Source: Crambe crambe (taxonomy: Eukaryota > Porifera > Demospongiae > Poecilosclerida > Crambeidae). Taken from it: a stretch of 64,000 nucleotides of DNA. Position 1 is the first letter of the stretch. The number at the start of each line of letters is the position of its first letter. Shown here piece by piece: positions 37,756 to 48,988 of this stretch. Position numbers and translations under genes: made by a program. The stretch covers positions 4,960,001 through 5,024,000 of the forward strand of contig OZ004588.1 of the NCBI GenBank assembly GCA_963924555.1, given 5' to 3'. The notes below the pieces were generated by a model, which ran no database searches, had not been told where the DNA came from, and saw only the letters and a program-made list of their open reading frames with translations.

Positions 37756-37779
37756 GCTGGTATCCATTTATAAAGCAAG

Positions 37780-38065
37780 TCGGCATGTCTCTACTACAGA
37801 GTCCACATGCTTGGAGAACTCGGAGGTAGCATGGCTAGTCATGAGCAACACCGTCGTAGACTTGTCACTAAAGACACTCTAGCTAATTATTCTATTGCTC
37901 TACACCACTACACAGAGCAGATCAGCTCATCATCTTGAAATGTATCATCTTGTAGCTTCACACAGGCCCTATAACATATAAAAGTAGGTAATGGTCGGCA
38001 GCCTAGAGTGTGTGTATACGACGTACATATACGTACGTACCTATGCTATAATTTACGGAGCTGGT
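37780..38065. repeat. Dispersed repeat, copy A (LINE inserted in or beside it)
   Basis: GTAGGTAATGGTCGGCAGC, GGAGAACTC and CGTCGTAGACTTG occur in the same order as in copy B (44425-44820). The copies are diverged. The LINE at 38083 starts at its end. Confidence 0.6.
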
Positions 38066-38100
38066 AATGGAATACGGAATCCTCCAGCCTCCCAAATCAA

Positions 38101-40402
38101 ATGACTATTTCTCATGATATTGTGTTTGACAGCCTGGATGCAAACCTTATTCAAAGAGCTGCTATAAGGACCAGTGGTGCAGCTGGTCTCTCTGGGCTTG
38201 ATGCATTTGCCTGGCGCCGTCTGTGCACATCTTATAAATCTGCCTCCACCAATCTATGCAAGGCCATGGCTGCTGTGGGCCGCCGGATCTGTACCTCCCC
38301 TATTGATCCTCTATCTATATCTGCTTTTGTTGCCTGCCGTTTAATTCCTCTTGATAAATGCCCTGGAGTTCGCCCCATTGGCATAGGTGAAATCCCACGG
38401 CGTATTATCTCAAAGGCCATCCTATGGATTCTCTCAATTGACATCGAATCAGCAGCCGGGCCCCCTACAAACATGTGCAGGACAGGTGGGAGGCTGTGAG
38501 GCAGCTATTCATGCAATGAAGAAGATATACCAGAACCCCGAGACTGAGGGCATTCTGCTGGTAGATGCTGAAAATGCATTTAATCGCCTTAATAGATCTG
38601 CTGCTCTCCACAACATCAAGTGCCTGTGCCCTCAATTCAGTACCGTCCTGTCAAACACCTACTCAGATCCAGTTCGAATGGTGATCCCCGGCAGTGGTGA
38701 GATATGTTCAAGTGAGGGTACCACTCAGGGTGATCCCTTGGCAATGGCCATGTATGCATTAGCAGTCACCCCTCTGATAGGTAAACTATACCACCTCGTG
38801 CCAACTTGCAAACAAGTATGGTATGCAGACGATTCCACTGCAGCAGGCTCCATAGGTGATCTCAGGAAGTGGTGGGATGAGATCTTCATATTAGGCCCAG
38901 GATATGGGTATTTTCCAAATGGTATTAAAACCCATCTCATTGTGAAAGCAGAATATGCAGAACAAGCCCATTCTCTCTTCTCTGGAACAGGCATTGAAGT
39001 GACAACAAGAGGCCACAGACACCTTGGAGCAGTTGTGGGATCAGCAGCCTTCAGGGAAGAGTATGTAAGGAAGCGTGTTGATGAGTGGGTCAATGGAGCA
39101 GTTGTGGGATCAGCAGCCTTCAGGGAAGAGTATGTAAGGAAGCGTGTTGATGAGTGGGTCAATGAAATTCGATGCTTATCAAAAATCAGCCAAACACAGC
39201 CTCATGCAGCTTATTCAGCTTTTGTACATGGTCTAACGGGTCACTGGTCTCACGTAATGCGTACAATTCCTGACATCAGCCACTTACTAACCCCCCCTAG
39301 AGAATGTCATCCATCAAGAATTTATACCCTCACTCTCTGGCAGACCCGCCAGCTCTTGGAGAGGAAGATTTTTGCACTGCCAGCAAGACTGGAGGGATTA
39401 GGTCTCATGAATCCTGCTACTTGTTCAGACTGCACTTATCAGTTTTCAATCAAACTAACAACCCCAATGGTGGACTTAATAGTTTCTCATCTGGTGAGGT
39501 AGATCTGGAGAATACACTATCAGCCAAGAAAGAAATCAAAGAGCTGACTAGACTATCTGCCATTCAACAGGCAAGTGATCTTGACGAGGTTTTGGATCAG
39601 TACCAAAAAAGACTCCTGACCTCGTGCAGGGATAAAGGGTCGTCCATTTGGCTCACCTCCTTACCCATTGAGGAACATGGTTTCCACCTACATAAAGTGG
39701 AATTTAGGGATGCACTTTGTTTGCGATATGGATGGACCATCCCCAACACTCTTCAATTCTGTATTTGCGGAAACAAATTTGAAATTGACCATGCTCTAAG
39801 CTGCAAGAGAGGTGGCTTCATGATCCAGAGGCACAATGAACTTCGTGACTTTACAGCTACCCTCCTAACTGAAGTGTGTCATAATGTATCCACAGAACCC
39901 CACTCCAATCATTGCAAGGAGAAATTTTCAATTATCGAACTGCTAACACTGACTCTGAAGCGAGGCTTGATATTAAAGCTAGAGGATTCTGGAACCGAGG
40001 CCAGGATGCATACTTTGACGTTACCCAAATGCTCCCAGTTATCGCTCCCAGGATCTGACACATTTATATCGAAGGAATGAACAAGAAAAGAAGAGAGAGT
40101 ACAACCAGAGAGTCCAGGAAGTAGAGGCCAGTGTGTTCACCCCCCTCGTTTTCTCCACCTCAGGCGGCATGGGGAAAGAGAGCAGTGTGTTCTACAAGAG
40201 ACTAGCTGATTTTTTATCCACGAAAAGAGACATGCCATACTCAAGGACAATGGGATGGCTTCGATGCCGCCTCAATTTTGCCCTACTACGCTCTGCCATT
40301 TTATGCATAAGGGGTTCTAGATCAACAAGAAAAAATCCACTTCTCGAAACTGACATTAATCTTGCCTCAGCAGAGAGCAGACTGTCATCAGACCCTGATT
40401 GA
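38101..40402 (+). pseudogene. Reverse transcriptase / RLE polyprotein of the LINE, frame-disrupted
   Basis: Coding similarity runs from TISHDIVFDSLDANLIQRAA through the RT domain to the C-terminal block GGMGKESSVFYKRLAD...WLRCRLNFALLRSAILCIRGSR. It shifts between frames about three times, so no single full-length product can be made. A 69-bp in-frame tandem duplication (39026-39163) adds 23 residues after the RT domain. Confidence 0.8.
39026..39163 (+). repeat. 69-bp perfect tandem duplication in the LINE coding region
   Basis: The unit coding GAVVGSAAFREEYVRKRVDEWVN minus its last residues is present twice, at 39026-39094 and 39095-39163, without visible difference. Confidence 0.9.
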
Positions 40403-40468
40403 CTATTGTGTTTTGTTTTTATAACCTTACATTCTCATTATCCTTTGCCATCAAATTTTATCTCATCA

Positions 40469-40509
<41 letters not shown>

Positions 40510-40664
40510 AATACGGAATCCGGCCCGCCTCCATCGATCCGATTACGTGTTTCGCGCGCGCTATTCAAAAAGTGATGCGCTGTATTAATATTGATGCGGA
40601 CAAACTCTAGAGAAAGTGAAAATTGAGTTAGGAGTTGCAAATGATGTCTTATATTATTGAATAA

Positions 40665-42500
40665 CTACTCACTTTGAAATGAGTCATTTTGACCACTTCT
40701 TCGTCCATTTTCGATATGGTGTGCATGTTCCCGATCACTGTCCACACTTATCGACTCATCCCCATATTCTTCAATTTCAAAGTAACCTCTACGTCTCCAG
40801 TGACAGATGGATCGTATATCAGTGGCCTTTGCCCACTTCACTAACACAACCAAGACTCTTATAGTAGCATAGAGAAGAGGCAGTCCCATGATAGCATATA
40901 TGACTGAAAACAGAAAATATGTCCATGGAGCCGTATGATTATTAGTCGCCACTACTGAGAATAGACTTGCTACTCCAAAGCTGATAAAGAAAGCGATATC
41001 AAGATAAGTGTAACAATTTTGTTTGTATGGTCGGAAGAAGCATAAAATTCCTATTGCCAATCCATGAAAGACTGCCATTATAACATGTGCTTTTACCATG
41101 GAGTCTAATTTCGTAAAGATAAGGAGCATGATAATGCGAAGGAAGAGATAGAAGGTGGAAAAGAGACGGTGATCACGATTTTCCTTAGAGCCATCATTGA
41201 AACAGTCGCAAAATGCTTCAACAAACATTTGGACGTTGTTTGACCTCACAGAGATCAAATTCAGCTTATCTTGAAAAAATGTTATCTGGTAGAGAAGCAG
41301 CAATAATGTAGGCGCTACTACAAACAGAGTTAGCATGATCAGAGATAGAACAGCAACTGGAGCATGGTCTTGATCGAAGTATTTCACATCTGGCTGCAAA
41401 TACAAAACACTGGTTGGATTTGATTCTTTACAAAATTCATGTACTGTCACCTTCTTGAACACATTTGCGAATACAAAGACAACCTTGGTGTATGATAGTA
41501 TTATTAAGGTAGCTAAGAAAGAAATAATGGTTCGCTTTGGGTCATTGGTGACTGGGAAATGTGAAAGGCATCTTTTAAATGGTCGCCATATCAACACTAT
41601 AGGCTTAAATCCCCTCTCATGTAATTCAATAAAGAGCCATGCGGACAGAGTTAGCATTGCTGGATAAATGACAGACACATACTGCAGTGCCATCACTTCT
41701 AGATTATTGAGGTTAGTGTCAACACAAAAGGACGGTAGTGCACTTCGAAAGAAGTCTAGATTCCAAAATCCATAACAGGTCTTTATTAGCCTGATGTAGT
41801 ACTCGGCCCCATTGCAGGCATGGCTGTATATCGACTCTGACCCCAGTGATAATATTGAAGTTGTTAATTGTGAATGAAACACAAATGCTTTCATATTTGC
41901 TTTGGTGGGTGATACTTGGAGAAACATAATGATGATAAGGAAAACGGTAAGAGGAACCAGTTCAAACAGGAAGTACAAGAACCAGCCACTGTATAGAGTA
42001 TCGTGGCAGGGATAGCAAGCCATATCCAGAGTAAATACACTTGGACCATAATTCTCATTGGTACACTGAGAGCAATACTGACCTGTTCTATGTAGTTGTG
42101 AACATGTAAAGTTGTTCACTTCCCCAAAAGTTACGCCACTGAAGTTGATACTTTGATAGTAATGCACCAAGTGGTTTTCACGATCTTTAGCTATGTCATA
42201 AGGACAGGGGACAATGTTTATGTTCTCATCATCAGAAGTCATACAGTATCCAAGCTGTAACAATGAATAGCTACTTTTCTCAATGACTGGACTATCTTTG
42301 CATTTACAAAATGAACACCGATGATTACTAGTCTCATTGTAGAACCACAGAGGACAATGAGAGTCTTCTGGTACGAGAGTTTTGCCTCGACAATTGTGGC
42401 CAGCTGAACAATGATTCAAAGTAGTCAGGAAGACACAAAGTATGAAGAACACCGGTGACAACTTGAGAGCAGAGAAAAATAGACCCATTATCAGATTCAA
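40665..42500 (-). CDS. Cys-rich multipass membrane protein, unnamed family (member 1)
   Basis: One open frame of 611 residues without introns. A signal peptide (MNLIMGLFFSALKLSPVFFI start, ending near HCSA) is followed by an extracellular Cys-rich part with GYCMT, PCPYD and the module RTGQYCSQCTNENYGPSVFTLDMACYPC. About eight TM helices follow, the first being GWFLYFLFELVPLTVFLIII. A loop before the later helices reads FVEAFCDCFNDGSKENRDHRLF. The cytoplasmic tail is acidic and His-rich. The same layout is seen in the genes at 53729 and 57082. I recall similar uncharacterised proteins in sponges and cnidarians but know no function. A possible donor (GTGAGT) just before the stop leaves open a short further exon. 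Confidence 0.85.
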   Translation of the reverse strand: MNLIMGLFFSALKLSPVFFILCVFLTTLNHCSAGHNCRGKTLVPEDSHCPLWFYNETSNHRCSFCKCKDSPVIEKSSYSLLQLGYCMTSDDENINIVPCPYDIAKDRENHLVHYYQSINFSGVTFGEVNNFTCSQLHRTGQYCSQCTNENYGPSVFTLDMACYPCHDTLYSGWFLYFLFELVPLTVFLIIIMFLQVSPTKANMKAFVFHSQLTTSILSLGSESIYSHACNGAEYYIRLIKTCYGFWNLDFFRSALPSFCVDTNLNNLEVMALQYVSVIYPAMLTLSAWLFIELHERGFKPIVLIWRPFKRCLSHFPVTNDPKRTIISFLATLIILSYTKVVFVFANVFKKVTVHEFCKESNPTSVLYLQPDVKYFDQDHAPVAVLSLIMLTLFVVAPTLLLLLYQITFFQDKLNLISVRSNNVQMFVEAFCDCFNDGSKENRDHRLFSTFYLFLRIIMLLIFTKLDSMVKAHVIMAVFHGLAIGILCFFRPYKQNCYTYLDIAFFISFGVASLFSVVATNNHTAPWTYFLFSVIYAIMGLPLLYATIRVLVVLVKWAKATDIRSICHWRRRGYFEIEEYGDESISVDSDREHAHHIENGRRSGQNDSFQSE

Positions 42501-43984
42501 AATGTGAGCAATAGTAGATAGTTCAGCTCTAAGAGCATAGTTCTATAACCAGTAGCTGTATAGTTATGAAGCTGAACAGAACATAGAAGTACTCTGATGA
42601 TCCCAGTATTTTGGGTAATGTAGCTTGCTAGCTATAGCTATAACCTCTGTATAGAGTTACTTATCAGAATACCCAGGAGCTATACTAATAGTGTAGCTAG
42701 CTGATAGCTATAGCTTTTCCTCCAGGTATTATCTACTGCTTACATTGAGTGAATTTCCCAACTGATTTGTTTACACTATGAGAAAGTCCCCTAACACTGA
42801 AAGTTTTTTTTCCTTGAATACAGATGCACTAAAACCAACATTCAATGAGTATTCAGAGAAATCCCCCTATTCTCTGGGTCTCTATATATAGACTCGATGG
42901 TATTAAAATAGAAGACACACAGCTACCACATTAATTCCATAGTTACCAGCACATACATGGTTTCTATGGTTAGTTAGCTAGCAAGCTCTAGCCATTATAC
43001 TGAGTAGCTATTGGCTATATTATTATTATCTACTTTGTAATCAAGAAAACTGAAACCATCATTAAAGTCATCACATGCATTGTGTGTGTATGCGTGTCGT
43101 ATGCCATGTGTGTACACAGCTGTCTGATCATGCATGGTTTGACTGCATGGAAAATCCCTTGCATCACAGTATTTTGATTTAGGAGACATCATAATGACTC
43201 ACAGGTCAACTAGCTAGACATTACAATCACCATAAATCAAGGAACATCATAGACCCTCTGAATAAAGAAACATGATCCATTGAACTTTTCATTGTTTCGA
43301 GTTTTGCCTTACCTCCGTATGAGATAAAAAATAATATCGTCCATTGCAAGAGGATGTCCAGAGGTTGTGAGGTTTTCAGGTGGATTGATATAGCAATTCA
43401 TGTTCAGTCATGCACATCTAGAATTCATGATTAAATTGTTAGAAAGTGATGGAGCATTCACAGAAGCACAATAGTTATATATTGCTCTATCAGTGTTGGA
43501 TACAATTCCGAGTTCAGTGTTAAACTCTTAGAGTATGTGTGTCATATTATCAACCAGCCTGACAACCTCAGTAGTAGCTAATCTTGATAATAGCTATAGC
43601 CAATAGCTAGTACAAATACCAAGTCTCCAAGTGATGTTTTCATGGTCATGCAGTCACTGTCTATGCCACTAGGTAGCTATAATAGTCTTCTTTGTCTTCA
43701 AGGTGAGACCTTTTAATGCCAGATTGCCTTTAAAGTATGTTTAGAAGAAATTATGATCAGCTTTGAAGGAAACTTAGTGGACTAAGCTTTCAGGAGTTCT
43801 AACCAGAAGTAGTCTAGTATGAGGTAAGGGAATGACCATGAGAAGAGAGAAAGTGAGTTTCGGTTGACAGAGGGAGAAAGTCTTATCGACTGATCTCAAT
43901 TCACTTCTAAAAATCGTTTTTGTACTGTTATAGCTAATTAAAATGAAAAGCACTGAAGTGCTAACTCTCAGTGCACACTAAGAG

Positions 43985-44351
43985 CATAGGCTCCAACTGT
44001 CCTTAAATCTGAAGGACAGTCCTTAATTTTTAGACTCTGTCCTTCGTCCTTCAATGGCTTGCTACTGCCCTATTGTTTGTCCTTAAAGTTGTCTAGCCAG
44101 CAAACTATGCAAGCTTGCAGTTGTAGTTACAGCACATTATAATTATTATGGGCCTGGCAAATATGCTCTGCTGGACATGTGCAAGGTCATCTGCTCTATT
44201 TATAGCTATGAGGTCAGCTGTGCATACTTATTTATTCCATTATTGTGGGTGTGGTTGGGGCACGGTTATGTTAATTAGGGGCGTGGTGATTAAAGTATAG
44301 ATGGGTGTGGTTTGTGTCCTTAAAGGATTTTTAGAAAAGTTGGAGCCTATG
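43985..44351. mobile_element. MITE with 14-bp terminal inverted repeats
   Basis: Ends CATAGGCTCCAACT and AGTTGGAGCCTATG are perfect inverted repeats, flanked on both sides by TAAGAG (43979-43984 and 44352-44357). Inside are several GTCCTTAA/GTCCTTCG words. No ORF; non-autonomous DNA transposon of unassigned superfamily. Confidence 0.8.
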
Positions 44352-44424
44352 TAAGAGTCAATAATATAATTGTGTGCTTGCAGATGTTGAGCAGATCATC
44401 AATGAGGATACTCCACTGTTGAGC

Positions 44425-44820
44425 TAGCTAGCAGTGTCTGTACTACAGAATCCACATTATCTAGTCTGGCGTCGCCAGCCCAGCTTTTCTTCTTTTTTTT
44501 GGGAGACAGGGAAGAAGCTTTTCTTCCCCGTCCCAAAAAAAAAAAAGAAAGAAGAAAAGCTGGGCTGGCGACGCCAGACTACACATTATCATCAGTGCCA
44601 TGTTAAAATAAACTGTTTGGAGAACTCCACGGATATGATTAAGCATGCAGGTAAGACATGCATAAAGCCGTCGTAGACTTGATACTCCAGCTAGCCATGA
44701 GATTTATCCTGTTGCATGCTCTAATCAACTCAACTCAACTTGAGCGAGCCTAGCTGGAGTAGGTAATGGTCGGCAGCACAGTGTGCATTATATGGAGTAA
44801 GCCTACATGCTATAACCCTT
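44425..44820. repeat. Dispersed repeat, copy B
   Basis: GTCTGTACTACAGAATCCACAT, TTTGGAGAACTCCACGG, CCGTCGTAGACTTGA and GTAGGTAATGGTCGGCAGC match copy A (37780-38065) in order. The foldback at 44462 is inserted in it. Confidence 0.6.
44462..44581. mobile_element. 120-bp foldback element with 9-bp target-site duplication
   Basis: Arms TAGTCTGGCGTCGCCAGCCC and its complement GGGCTGGCGACGCCAGACTA extend into AGCTTTTCTTC / GAAGAAAAGCT, so nearly the whole element is a hairpin. CACATTATC flanks it directly on both sides (44453-44461 and 44582-44590). Confidence 0.88.
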
Positions 44821-45003
44821 GCGCATGCGCAGAGGTGATAGCGTACTATTCACAGTATTTGTGAAACTACTATGTATGATATCAGACCATCAGACATGGA
44901 GAACTTTTTGCAGCAGCTACGGGTATACGGATGTTATTATAGCTATGATGATTATTCAACCAATAATTTTTTTTTTAAATTCAGAATCAGCACTCTGTCT
45001 CAT

Positions 45004-48000
45004 AAGACCCAATGGTGAGTAGGCATTCACTTTTGTTGGACAGCTTTAAACGAAGCATGTTGTAGAGGAAAGCACCTTTAGTTTCGAACCAGTTATCAAT
45101 GTGTTCCATGACTTGATCAGTGGTAAGGAAGTCAGTGGTTCCATTGACAGTGGCTCGATAAATGGAATAGGTAGGTGGACTGGCATCTGAACTCCCCAGA
45201 GTAGATGGACCTGGAGGTGAAGTTACAATTACAACGCTCCCTCACACACTCTCCCACTCTCCAGTTCTCTCTGTATGGATTCTTCCACAAGTAGAGCTGT
45301 CCTCACCTGTAAAAGTAAAAGACAAGCTAAAAGTAATAACATTCTACAGGCAAGCTTGTAGCTGTACCCAATTACATCATTCAATAAATGTTATAGCCAT
45401 GAATAGAACTGCAAGTTGCTATTCATGGTATGTAGCTATTCACTCACATCCAGTGGTACGGCCATAGCTACCATCTGGGGAAAGCCCTCCAGTAAAATTT
45501 GATTCAATTTCAATCTGGTATGATCTAGGCAATGCCATGTACAACTTATAAGTCTTCAAATTGCATACACATACATGTACACACACACAAAACAAAACAA
45601 AAACTCTGAATGGTGGTACGGCCATGGCCGTACCAGCTGTAGCTGTCCATGAGGTATAGTGGATATATCTTCAGCTGAAAAATAGTTTGACCTGTGAGTC
45701 AGTGTGTCATATATTACAGGTACCCAGGCCTATTCTATATAGCTAGGGCCTCCCCCTTCTCTGTAATGGCCTGGAGCTATTGTGTGACTTGGTTGTGTCT
45801 TCATCCATGGGATGTGGGACTGCTGCCTTGTATAGCTAGCCCTTTATCAGAGTTCAGTACTGAGGGAGACAGTTGACGTATTTCCTTGGGTCCTTACCAC
45901 ACCCACAGTCACATTCCTTCCACTTGTCAGGACAGTTCCTTTAGGCCCCACCCACTCCACTGAAGGGGGGAGTTTCATTCCAGGAATCGTTGTCATGGTG
46001 CAGAGTAAGATATGGTTGTCGAGGTGGAGAGCAGCCTTGCCAGTTTGATTACTGACTCTAATTTTACACTAATCATCACAAGTTAATATAATGTGCTGTG
46101 GCCAGCTAGTCACCCTTGGGATCTGGGACTGGGACTAGTAGGTGGCCCTTTTACCTAATAAGGTTTAAGTTCTCTCCTGGGACTTTTATCTTGACCAAGT
46201 GCCTCCAACCTGTTTCAGTGTATAAAGTGCATGCTCCCATTTTCAGTTTTACCATGAATTTCAGTCATTTTATAAGTAGCTATAATGTTTGTATATAGTA
46301 AATTTACCTTCTTTTTTTTTTGCAGTATTTTCAGTCAAATTTCTAAAAAATACAGTATAGTTGGAGGCTCTGTTGACCAGTGGACTGCTAACTCAAGGTG
46401 ACCGCTAAGTTAGAGCTGTACAGTAGCTAGAGATTACCTTGAGGGTGTTGTATGGTAACCGAGTTGTTCAGAGTAGCACACTGAGAAGTAGTTACTTGAC
46501 ACCAATAAACTGTTTCTTCTGTAGTTATTGGAACCGAGATGGATGTGAGAAAAGAGTTGATATGACTTTCAGAATGCCACTCAATTGATGAATGATAAAA
46601 AGCACTTGAACATTTGCAAGTGAAATCTTCTCCAACAATAAAGTCATCATAATCACATTCAATCCATACAGCTACACATACACAAATAATAGGGATAATA
46701 TCAGAGAGTGCACTAGCACTCTCTATGTTTACTACTATTATTACTATTTTGAGGCTGAAAAATTTGTGTCATCTCTACATCAGTTATTGTCATTTAAGAT
46801 TTCCATCATTACAGAGAAGCAATATTATATTCTATATTATATGCAGTGATAATATTATTATAGCTAATAATAATTCCAGCTCTCAGACTTCAGCAAGCTA
46901 ATTACATCATATTGTTGCTGTTTACTAGAAGTCTCAGTGATTTACCTTTAATAGTGTCTCTATTGGTTCCAAAAAAAGTTTCCAACTTCACAAGTAATAT
47001 TTTTTGGACAATCAAATTCTGATGTTGTTAGTCTAAGAGTAATTTCATAATGAGAAGCTAGTCTATCTGTGACTTTTGTAGTCATTTTAATGGCATCTCC
47101 ATCAATTTCCAACCTCTCACCATCTTTGAACCAATTGATATTTGTAGGAGGAGCATTTTGAGTCTTGCAAACAAATGTCGTTGTGTCACTTTGCTCCAAT
47201 TGGTATACGGAAGGGAAACCTATTATGCATAATAATACACCACTACGTACATCATCATAACAATGGCTATCAAACTATGACGTTATATAGCCCATTATAG
47301 CAATACTATCCTTGCACTAGCTGATGGGACTTACTTCACCATAGAGTCCAATATTAGTAGATATACGGTTGCCATTGGTGTCTGATGTGGTACATGTGTA
47401 TATCACTGGGTAATAAATAAAAAGGAACGATGTCATATATAGTTTCAGTTTGGTAGGATAATTCACTGCAGCCGGCATATTTCCGACTGGTATGTTGAAT
47501 TATATCCACTATACCAGCTCTTGTATCATAACGACCACTACTTCGTACATGACCATTAGGAAATGTGAAATTTCCCTTAGAGAGACTTGAGTTGGAGCAA
47601 CATATCATTCTAAGCCTGAAGTATCTATCAGTGTCGGAGTTTGACTCTCCTAGATCAACAATATCATAACTGTTCTGTGGTTGTGCTCCAATTGTGCTGC
47701 CATATAACGGCTATTTAACATCAAAATTAGCTCTTTTTATACTCACCAAATACATTCATTGTAGTACTATTACTCCCTGTATTGCCTGCTTCATCTCTCA
47801 CACTACAAGTATGCACTCCAGTAAAATGACCTCTCAGTATCCTTATTAAAATACTGTTGAGTGATCGTCTATGAGCATAACAGTCGATCTCTACAAGTGG
47901 AGGTCCATTTTTAAGTGACAGAACCAGTGGAACCAGAGACCACACAGGTAAGACGGACTGATGAGCAGCACGATAGTTGGGAGGAGAGTAGTCAGGGTAC

Positions 48001-48876
48001 TGATCAGGAGGTGTGTAGGAGATTTATTTATCAACAAAACAAACTATAAATGGATGGGACAACAAGCATACATGCCAAGTTCATAGCTACCCCACCATTA
48101 TGAACTTGCTTGGGATGCTGCTGCATATAGCTAGGTTAATAACCTGTTTTGAAGGTAGTATTTGCATTCAATTCACTGCCACACACAGACAATGAAGAAT
48201 GAATGGATCGTGCAGAAGAGAAGCAAGTGTATTTCCCAGAGTCAGATGATTGTAAGGAGTTAAAATGGAGAACAGAGCTGTATTGGTTCCTAGAACCAGT
48301 GACTCCACTGATTATTCTGCCATTACTGCCTGAAGTAATCACACCAGAGGGTCCCTCCCACCTGTGGGTCACGATCACTGGCGTATCCACTGCTGGATCC
48401 AGGTAGGTGGTGCATGTAAGGTTAAGCTGATTGGTAGTGAAGAGTTGTTCATCATTTGGATTGTGTGTTATGCGAACATTAGTGGAATTTACTATAAGAA
48501 AACAAGAAAAATTCCATGGTGCTTAGCTAGCTGTCTAATAAATTCTTACTCCTGACTTTGAGATGCTTAATGATTCTCTTAGAAGAGAAACGAGTTGAGA
48601 TGCAAGTATAGACTCCTTCATGTGAAGTCTTGAGAGGTTTAAAGTTCAAAACTAGTCTATAGTTATATTCCCAACAGTGACTGAATCGTCTGTTCTCACG
48701 TCAGTTCCTGTAGTCAGTACTTCATTATTGTTGGGATCAACCCACTTGACCATTGGGGTGAGGTGAGAAGTAACAGTACACACCAGGAAAGTATTTCTGC
48801 CTGCTTGTAAACAGGAGTCCTCAGGACCATCGATACTCATTATAGGCTCCAATTCTGAAAGACAGAGCAAATACAT
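45004..48876 (-). pseudogene. 3' exons of an Ig-superfamily gene, with several frame disruptions
   Basis: Ig-like exons continue from the 48989-52675 gene: exon 6 (about 48856-48550), exon 7 (48491-48144, intact; HRWEGPSGVITSG, SGKYTCFSSA), exon 8 (about 48010-47752), exon 9 (about 47705-47338), exon 10 (about 47213-46941), exon 11 (46671-46438, intact; ITTEETVYWCQV), one near 46020-45893 (LLCTMTTIPGMKLPPSVEWVGPKG) and a last exon near 45210-45004 (YSIYRATVNGTTDFLTTDQV). Exon 6 shifts frame near 48656; exon 8 shifts around the YRAAHQSV / RLTCVVSGSTG boundary and has a stop before KWTST; exon 9 shifts before YTCTTSDTNGN; exon 10 shifts at a T7 run before GTNRDTIK. Exons 8-10 mirror exons 2-4, so a tandem unit is present. 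Either a decaying gene or assembly error. No TM helix seen. Confidence 0.65.
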
Positions 48877-48988
48877 TACACAGCCACTGCAAGTGCAGAT
48901 ATTATTAGGCTGATATTATGGCAAGAAACTACATAGTTATAGCTAATGATTACTAGACAGAGATAGACAGACAAACAGGAGTTCATAC

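Larger units (their letters stand above)
35835..38065. other. Upstream region of the receptor gene, no gene recognised
   Basis: It must contain the receptor's promoter and 5' UTR. AT-rich sequence to about 37.3 kb shows no coding signal. A G-rich run (37493-37511), a short hairpin and part of a dispersed repeat follow. Confidence 0.5.
38066..40521 (+). mobile_element. 5'-truncated non-LTR retrotransposon (LINE) with restriction-like endonuclease
   Basis: The insert (about 38083-40505) ends in an uninterrupted poly(A) tract of about 36 bases (40471-40506). It is bracketed by a perfect direct repeat AATGGAATACGGAATCC at 38066-38082 and 40505-40521, a classic target-site duplication of target-primed reverse transcription. 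The coding part holds a reverse transcriptase (VWYADDSTAAG as the YADD catalytic box; GVRPIGIGEIPRRII; STEGTTQGDP-like SSEGTTQGDPLAMAMYAL). After it comes a CCHC knuckle (CICGNKFEIDHALSC) followed by RHNELRDF, the order seen in restriction-like-endonuclease LINEs. The element lacks an upstream ORF or 5' UTR, so it is truncated. Family name not assigned. Confidence 0.85.
42501..45000. other. Intergenic region with two inverted-repeat elements
   Basis: It holds the upstream region of the 40665-42500 gene, AT-rich unassigned sequence to 43.9 kb, then the elements at 43985 and 44462 and copy B of a dispersed repeat. No coding sequence recognised. Confidence 0.5.

Noticed and set aside
43000-43250. 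Small minus-strand open frame near 43.1 kb
   Set aside because: No similarity, no splice context; Cys/His content comes from TGTGTG-rich sequence.
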